From: Lachnospiraceae bacterium
Lineage (GTDB): Bacteria; Bacillota; Clostridia; Lachnospirales; Lachnospiraceae
Assembly: GCA_900753305.1 (NCBI GenBank)
Contig: CAADYR010000148.1
Coordinates: 1 to 55,508 of the forward strand
Direction of reading: 5' to 3'
DNA: 55,508 nucleotides
The position numbers and the translations under genes are program-made. The notes beneath the pieces are model-generated. The model was not told the origin of the DNA. It ran no database searches and saw only the letters and a program-made list of their open reading frames with translations. Shown here piece by piece: positions 51,689 to 55,508 of this stretch. Position 1 is the first letter of the stretch; each line of letters starts with the position of its first letter.

Positions 51689-52483
51689 ATGATAAAGTTA
51701 ATTGCTACAGACATTGATGGAACACTGGTCAAAGACGGCACCATGCACATTGATCCCGAATATATGACCGTGATCCATCAGCTCATACAAAAAGGAATCC
51801 ATTTTGTTGTCTGCTCCGGCAGACAGTTTATCAGTGAGCGCAAATTATTCGCTCCCATCAAGGATGAACTGCTCTACGTAACGGATGGTGGAACTGTCGT
51901 CCGTACCCCAAAGGAAATTCTGAAAGTCCACACCATGCCGGAAGAGGTATGGAAAGGCATGTGCAAAATGGTCCATGATGAGATGCCACACTGCGACTGT
52001 TTCGTTGCTACACCTGATTACTGTCTCGCCGAAGATGCCAACAGCCGAATGTTCCGCTGGCTTAAGGACTCCTACGGATATGATATCCGTGAGGCACAGC
52101 ATCTGTTAAATATATCAGAGACTGATATCATCAAATTCACTGTTTATCACAAAAACGCCTGTGAGGAAATGTGTACTCCTCTCTTCATTCCTTCCTGGAA
52201 AGACAAAGCCCAGCTTGCTGCTGCCGGCAAAGAGTGGGTAGACTGCAATCCCCTGGGTGTATCCAAGGGTACTGCCATTGAATTTCTTCAGAATCATTTT
52301 GGAATTGCTCCGGATGATATCTGTACTTTCGGTGACAACCTCAATGATATCGAAATGCTGCAAAGTGCAACGACCAGCTATGCCGTTGCAAATGCCAGAG
52401 AGGAAGTTCGCGCTGCTGCCAGCCAGACCTGTGCTCCCTATTGGGAAAACGGCGTACTTCAGAAATTAAAAGAGATGCTGTAA
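51689..52483 (+). CDS. Cof-type HAD-superfamily phosphatase (264 aa)
   Basis: Motif I LIATDIDGTLVKDG has the nucleophile Asp, VVCSGRQFISE gives motif II (Ser), GVSKGTAIEFLQ gives the motif III Lys, and CTFGDNLNDIEML the motif IV acidic pair. The C2-type cap places it in the Cof/YbjI group, acting on sugar phosphates or other small phosphoesters. The start at 51689 uses GAGGA 7 bases ahead; a GTG at 51656 in frame lies in repeat sequence. Being beside a suspected sugar-phosphate sensing and import system is suggestive, but it is on the opposite strand. Confidence 0.93.
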   Translation: MIKLIATDIDGTLVKDGTMHIDPEYMTVIHQLIQKGIHFVVCSGRQFISERKLFAPIKDELLYVTDGGTVVRTPKEILKVHTMPEEVWKGMCKMVHDEMPHCDCFVATPDYCLAEDANSRMFRWLKDSYGYDIREAQHLLNISETDIIKFTVYHKNACEEMCTPLFIPSWKDKAQLAAAGKEWVDCNPLGVSKGTAIEFLQNHFGIAPDDICTFGDNLNDIEMLQSATTSYAVANAREEVRAAASQTCAPYWENGVLQKLKEML

Positions 52484-52508
52484 CCAATATCCAGCATCTC
52501 TCTTTTTT
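52472..52508. terminator. Bidirectional terminator between convergent HAD and GGDEF genes
   Basis: GAGATGCTG (52472-52480) pairs with CAGCATCTC (52492-52500), with T-runs on both strands. It contains the stop codon of the HAD gene and abuts that of the GGDEF gene. Confidence 0.85.
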
Positions 52509-53601
52509 ATGATTTCATTTCATAACAGACCTGATTTCTGCCATTCTGTTTTGCACGATATAACTGTGCATCCGCATTCAGGAAAATCTCTTTCCCCTCC
52601 TTGTATTGTGCCTTATTCTCTGCAACTCCTATACTGACAGTAAACTTTTTGCTGCCTTCCTTAGTTACAAATTCGTGCGCAATAAATTCATGTCGAATCT
52701 GCTCTGCGATCTCTACAGCCTGTTTCATTCCTGCGTGATTTAATATCACCGCAAACTCTTCACCGCCATATCTGGCACACAGACAGGGATCTTTCAATTC
52801 TGTCAGGATTCCTGCAACTTTACAGATAACTTCATCACCAAAAGCATGTCCATAAGTATCATTGATCTGTTTAAAATTATCAATATCTATCACAATCAAA
52901 GAAAATGAACTTCCGTCTTTTTTATGTTCCAGATATTCCTGCTCCAGTTTCTCATAAAATACCTTATGATTATACAATCCCGTCATAGAGTCTCTGTTCG
53001 CCTTTTTCTCCATGATTCCCACATAATCCTGTACATGCTGGATCAGAAATAGTTCTACGAAAATACTTCCACAGAATATGGTTACATTAATAAAACTGTT
53101 CAGTGGTGGGAAATATGGTGTATGAGGATAAAAATAAAGTTCCTTCAGTACATAGATTGCAATACAGATCACTAACTGTATCCAGGTCAGCATTCTGTCC
53201 TTATACAGGGTAGTAATGATCAATGGCAGCATCAACAGCATGGACATAAGCTCAACACTTGTGTGAATCCAGATTGCCGAAGCTGCAAATATACTGATCA
53301 GTATAATAGTGCCAAGGAACATTTCCCTTTTATGATAAACTTTCCTTTTGCGCAGGCTGGCTCCTTCTACCACAAGAAGCGCAAGTCCCTGCATTCCACT
53401 GGGCTTCACAATAAACAGCCAGAAATATCGTAATCTGCCGCATTCAGCGTTCGGCTTAAAAAACAGGAATAAGAAAACCTCTACGACAAATACCAATATC
53501 CATATTTTATGAAATGCCCGGAACGTAATGCGATTCCAGTCATCATATTCTTCTTTTGTAATTCTATCCAGCCCACGGCTGAATTTCCTATATGCTCTCA
53601 A
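52507..53601 (-). CDS. Membrane diguanylate cyclase (GGDEF domain), 364 aa
   Basis: The start is TTG at 53601: AGGAGG lies 7 bases ahead, and the longer frame to 53667 has no ribosome binding site. About six membrane helices fill residues 30-190 (for example WILVFVVEVFLFLFF and QLVICIAIYVLKELYFY). The GGDEF domain follows with RDSMTGLYNHKVFYEKL, DIDNFKQINDTYGHAFGDEV and active site RYGGEEFAVIL. GGEEF is an active-type signature. No RxxD inhibitory site is found before it. It should make c-di-GMP from GTP, with the membrane part as unknown sensor. Confidence 0.94.
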   Translation of the reverse strand: MRAYRKFSRGLDRITKEEYDDWNRITFRAFHKIWILVFVVEVFLFLFFKPNAECGRLRYFWLFIVKPSGMQGLALLVVEGASLRKRKVYHKREMFLGTIILISIFAASAIWIHTSVELMSMLLMLPLIITTLYKDRMLTWIQLVICIAIYVLKELYFYPHTPYFPPLNSFINVTIFCGSIFVELFLIQHVQDYVGIMEKKANRDSMTGLYNHKVFYEKLEQEYLEHKKDGSSFSLIVIDIDNFKQINDTYGHAFGDEVICKVAGILTELKDPCLCARYGGEEFAVILNHAGMKQAVEIAEQIRHEFIAHEFVTKEGSKKFTVSIGVAENKAQYKEGKEIFLNADAQLYRAKQNGRNQVCYEMKS

Positions 53602-53651
53602 ATTTCCCCCTCCTGTATACCAAGCAGAACACATTTCCATATATAGAACGC

Positions 53652-53682
53652 CCCCACTAAGCACCATTCCCGCTCAGTGAGG
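53652..53682 (-). promoter_or_regulatory. Leader hairpin of the GGDEF gene
   Basis: Read as minus-strand RNA, the arms at 53672-53682 (CCTCACTGAGC) and 53652-53662 (GCTTAGTGGGG) pair over 11 positions, two of them G-U. Read as plus-strand RNA those positions become mismatches, so the structure belongs to the GGDEF transcript. No known riboswitch motif is seen. Confidence 0.5.
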
Positions 53683-53704
53683 ACTTTTTCTTTCTTATAC
53701 TATT

Positions 53705-53733
53705 ATTATATCAATTATGGGGAGATAATACAA
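53705..53733 (-). promoter_or_regulatory. Sigma-A-type promoter of the GGDEF gene
   Basis: TTGTAT (53728-53733) and a perfect TATAAT (53705-53710) on the minus strand are 17 bases apart, giving a leader of about 95 bases to the TTG start. Confidence 0.6.
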
Positions 53734-53783
53734 TTATGAATTAAATAGATATTGTTTATCGCCTTTTTGATATCATTTACTAT

Positions 53784-54672
53784 TCAAGAACACTGAATGT
53801 TCTTTATACAGTTCATTATATATTTCAATATAGTTTCTTCAGAATTTAACATATTTTCTATATAAAATGAACGTATTGAATTTTCATCAATCACTTCCCT
53901 TCCCACTTCATCTTCTTTATATCCAATTCGCTTTTCTTTCCATGGTTCTTGTGAATGACTAATTTTTTCTAATGTTTTAGGAGAATAAAGACCAAAAGTA
54001 TTAATCACTAAATCAATTGCATTTATTTCTTTATCTGTAAGTTTGGACAACATACAACCATGTGTACTATAAATTCCGTCATCAATTGGTTTATATCCAA
54101 ACTTTTTATATTTATTATATATTTGAGGATATGCCGGTCCATGAGCCCACGCCTGACTTTCTTCATAAATTAACTGAGTTCCATTCAATGCGTAATTCAC
54201 TCCATCTGAAAATGACAATAATTTTTCTATAAGCAACACCTTTTAATTTTTCCCTATTTTCCTCAACCAAATTTAAAAAATAGTTTTCTTCATACAGAAT
54301 TTTAAACAAAATATCCGAATATTCTCTAGATGGAATAACTCCATCATAATATCTTTTTATTGTGACTTTTCCAAATCCTGCGATATCTGCTAATATTTCT
54401 TTTCCAATGTCATATTTTTCTAGTATTTCGGATATTTCATTCAAGCTAATTAATCCAATTTTTCTCTTGTATGCCTCGATTTTTACTTTAGATTTTCTAG
54501 AATTATAGTCAATATCTGTTGCGACTTTACAATTACAGTATTTGCATCTACCTACATTAAATTTATAGTTGATCTTTTCTCCTTTAAATTCTTCATCAAT
54601 AATTTCATCATGTACATCATATTCTACTAGATCTTCGCATTCATTACAGTAAGCAAGTTTCAAATTATTCAT
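53784..54672 (-). pseudogene. MqsA-like zinc-finger/HTH plus Panacea (DUF4065) antitoxin, split by frameshift
   Basis: The first frame (54163-54672) has zinc-binding YCNECEDL and CKYCNCKV and an HTH (EILADIAGFGKVTIKRYYDG), typical of MqsA/YgiT-type antitoxins. It runs out of frame after EENREKLKG near 54240. The second frame (53784-54239) starts inside a Panacea domain: LIEKLLSFSDGVNYALNG, ESQAWAHGPAYPQIYNKY. In intact relatives these parts form one protein. The second part lacks a proper start signal (TTG with AGG directly against it) and seems to miss the first Panacea helix. Panacea proteins act as antitoxins or chaperone-like adaptors for many toxin families. The DNA is markedly more AT-rich than the rest. 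Confidence 0.7.
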
Positions 54673-54733
54673 ATAGACACCTACTTTCTCCTTATTCTTC
54701 TCATATTTTCCTCTATCTATATTATTATATCTT

Positions 54734-54766
54734 CCAGTACGTAGCTATTAGCAAGCTACATACTGG
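54734..54766. repeat. 13-base inverted repeat between the two tail genes
   Basis: CCAGTACGTAGCT (54734-54746) and AGCTACATACTGG (54754-54766) pair with one mismatch across a 7-base loop. It lies upstream of the antitoxin-like gene and downstream of the 54783-55164 gene. No clear T-run follows, so an operator for an autoregulated antitoxin is as likely as a terminator. Confidence 0.6.
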
Positions 54767-54782
54767 TTAATTTGTATTCTCT

Positions 54783-55164
54783 CTATGCTTTCGGTTTATT
54801 CTTATGAAATGAAATAACAAACACCTTATCATATGGTATCTTTCTGTCATTGACTTTAATATATATCAATATATCTTCATCTTCTGGCGCACCTGAATGT
54901 GCATCTCTTCTCATTAATTTGCATGCATATTTAAATACATACAGATACTCTTCTGGAAATCCTTTTGCCCTACGCTTCGCAGCACCTTTACTAAGATCCT
55001 TAATCTTCCCAACAAAATTATCTCTTTTAATATCCTTTAACACTAAATTTTCATCATTTGTATCAAAAATATAATCATCAGATAACGCGGGGTTGTGCTT
55101 CAACAGCTTCATTTATTGCATCTAACGGTAATTTTATTAAATGTCCAATTTTTTCTTCTGCCAT
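54783..55164 (-). pseudogene. Unrecognised small protein, frame-shifted; candidate partner of the antitoxin
   Basis: A strong GGAGGG precedes an ATG at 55164 that opens MAEEKIGHLIKLPLDAIN but stops after 28 codons at 55078. The frame 54783-55112 continues as ALSDDYIFDTNDENLVLKDI to FVISFHKNKPKA. The frames join neatly if one C is skipped in a CCCC run near 55090, giving about 126 residues. The second frame alone has no ribosome binding site. The C-terminal half (LYVFKYACKLMRRDAHSG, ILIYIKVNDRK, VFVISFHK) has a strand-rich end as in small ribonuclease toxins, but I do not recognise a family. Either an indel or a +1 shift explains the break. Confidence 0.5.
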
Positions 55165-55285
55165 CAAATCCCTCCTATTCTTTTGTTTTTTAACATTATT
55201 TTATAAACAACACTAAACATTGCATACATATATGCATATCACATGATACGTTTTTGTTAATAATTTATTAATCATATCATTGTAT

Positions 55286-55320
55286 AAAAAGAGCTTCCAA
55301 CTATCTACAGTCAAAAGCTC
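55286..55320 (-). terminator. Terminator of a minus-strand gene entering from the right edge
   Basis: GAGCTT (55291-55296) pairs with AAGCTC (55315-55320), followed on the minus strand by TTTTT. It overlaps the stop codon (55311-55313) of the fragment at the window edge. Confidence 0.55.
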
Positions 55321-55508
55321 CTCTCATATGAACTATTCTCACCTATTACTTTTTTAAACACCTCTTCTAATGGCTCCCAGTCAGGATTGTTCCAACTTTT
55401 CCAGCTTTTCGGAAAGCATACCCCATAGTACTGTGAAATCGAAGTAAATATTTCTATCAACAGAACCTTTTATGACAACATCTCTTTCACACAAGTACTC
55501 CGATAATC
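55311..55508 (-). pseudogene. 3' end of an unrecognised gene, reading frame disrupted, runs off the window
   Basis: One frame ends YYGVCFPKSWKSWNNPDWEP with a short tail to the stop at 55311, a protein-like composition, but it meets an in-frame stop at 55470-55472. A second frame reads in from the edge as LSEYLCERDVVIKGSVDRN and is also protein-like until it drifts out. The two can be joined by a frameshift near 55440. I do not recognise the family. A genuine short gene starting at TTG near 55456 cannot be excluded. Confidence 0.35.

Noticed and set aside
53652..53694. Plus-strand intrinsic terminator (stem followed by CTTTTTC)
   Set aside because: No plus-strand gene precedes it, and the stem pairs fully only as minus-strand RNA with G-U pairs; treated as a leader hairpin of the GGDEF gene.
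53602..53700. c-di-GMP riboswitch ahead of the diguanylate cyclase
   Set aside because: No conserved GEMM core sequence can be found in the short leader.
1..55508. CRISPR array, insertion sequence, integrase or rRNA
   Set aside because: No regularly spaced repeats, transposase or integrase motifs, or rRNA-like sequence were seen on either strand.

Overview
The window looks like chromosomal DNA from a motile, Gram-positive gut clostridium, most likely family Lachnospiraceae (Roseburia/Agathobacter-like). The evidence is moderate to low G+C, strong GGAGG-type ribosome binding sites, TTG/GTG starts, flagellar rod genes attached to an mreB/mbl gene, a YjfB motility gene behind a sigma-28-type promoter, a Spo0A-type DNA-binding domain, and the comFC-yvyF and cdaA-cdaR-glmM modules. 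The genus is inferred, not proven.

Layout. (1) 1-11.8 kb, minus strand: one exopolysaccharide operon reading gmd, fcl, a stand-alone Spo0A C-terminal domain, two GT2 transferases, an undecaprenyl-phosphate sugar-1-phosphate transferase, a Wzz-like copolymerase, a GT2, an EpsG-type polymerase, a GT2 and two GT4 transferases; the last runs off the window. It should make GDP-L-fucose and build a lipid-linked repeat unit. (2) 11.9-13.4 kb: a divergent PAP2-like membrane protein (plus strand) converging on rfbD, which has a repeat-rich leader. (3) 13.4-22.2 kb, minus: recD2, comFC, yvyF, two unknown membrane proteins, cdaA, cdaR, glmM and HPr, ending at a strong terminator. This combines DNA repair and competence-type genes, c-di-AMP synthesis and wall-precursor synthesis. 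(4) 22.3-25.4 kb, minus: mreB/mbl, flgF, flgG and a rod-binding FlgJ-like gene. (5) 25.8-30.7 kb: uvrB-uvrA. (6) 30.8-36.2 kb: ftsE-ftsX, an EnvC-like M23 hydrolase and ctpA, preceded by a PucR/CdaR-type regulator. (7) 36.5-39.1 kb: yjfB, followed by a decayed sugar-uptake locus made of a frameshifted solute-binding protein fragment and a YesM/YesN pair collapsed by a deletion. (8) 39.1-43.1 kb: cvfB, tRNA-Gln(CUG), L25, a DUF4163/DUF3298-like lipoprotein and an unknown cytoplasmic protein. (9) 43.1-51.6 kb, minus: a solute-binding protein, YesM-type kinase and YesN-type regulator in one operon, followed by a second operon with a related binding protein, a fused double permease, an ATPase and MgtC. 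(10) 51.7-53.7 kb: a Cof-type HAD phosphatase and a membrane diguanylate cyclase, convergent. (11) 53.7-55.5 kb: an AT-rich tail with three consecutive frame-disrupted genes, including an MqsA-like/Panacea antitoxin.

The most interesting coherent system is region 9. Its architecture (binding protein, YesM-like kinase and AraC-type regulator next to an FbpA/AfuA-type ABC importer) resembles hexose-phosphate sensing by HptARS and transport by AfuABC more than iron uptake, and MgtC appears to share the transporter transcript. Other points are the Spo0A effector domain inside the exopolysaccharide operon, a P-loop-less kinase-like tail on the Wzz protein, a dispersed repeat that carries Shine-Dalgarno sites, and a hairpin that sequesters the flgF ribosome binding site.
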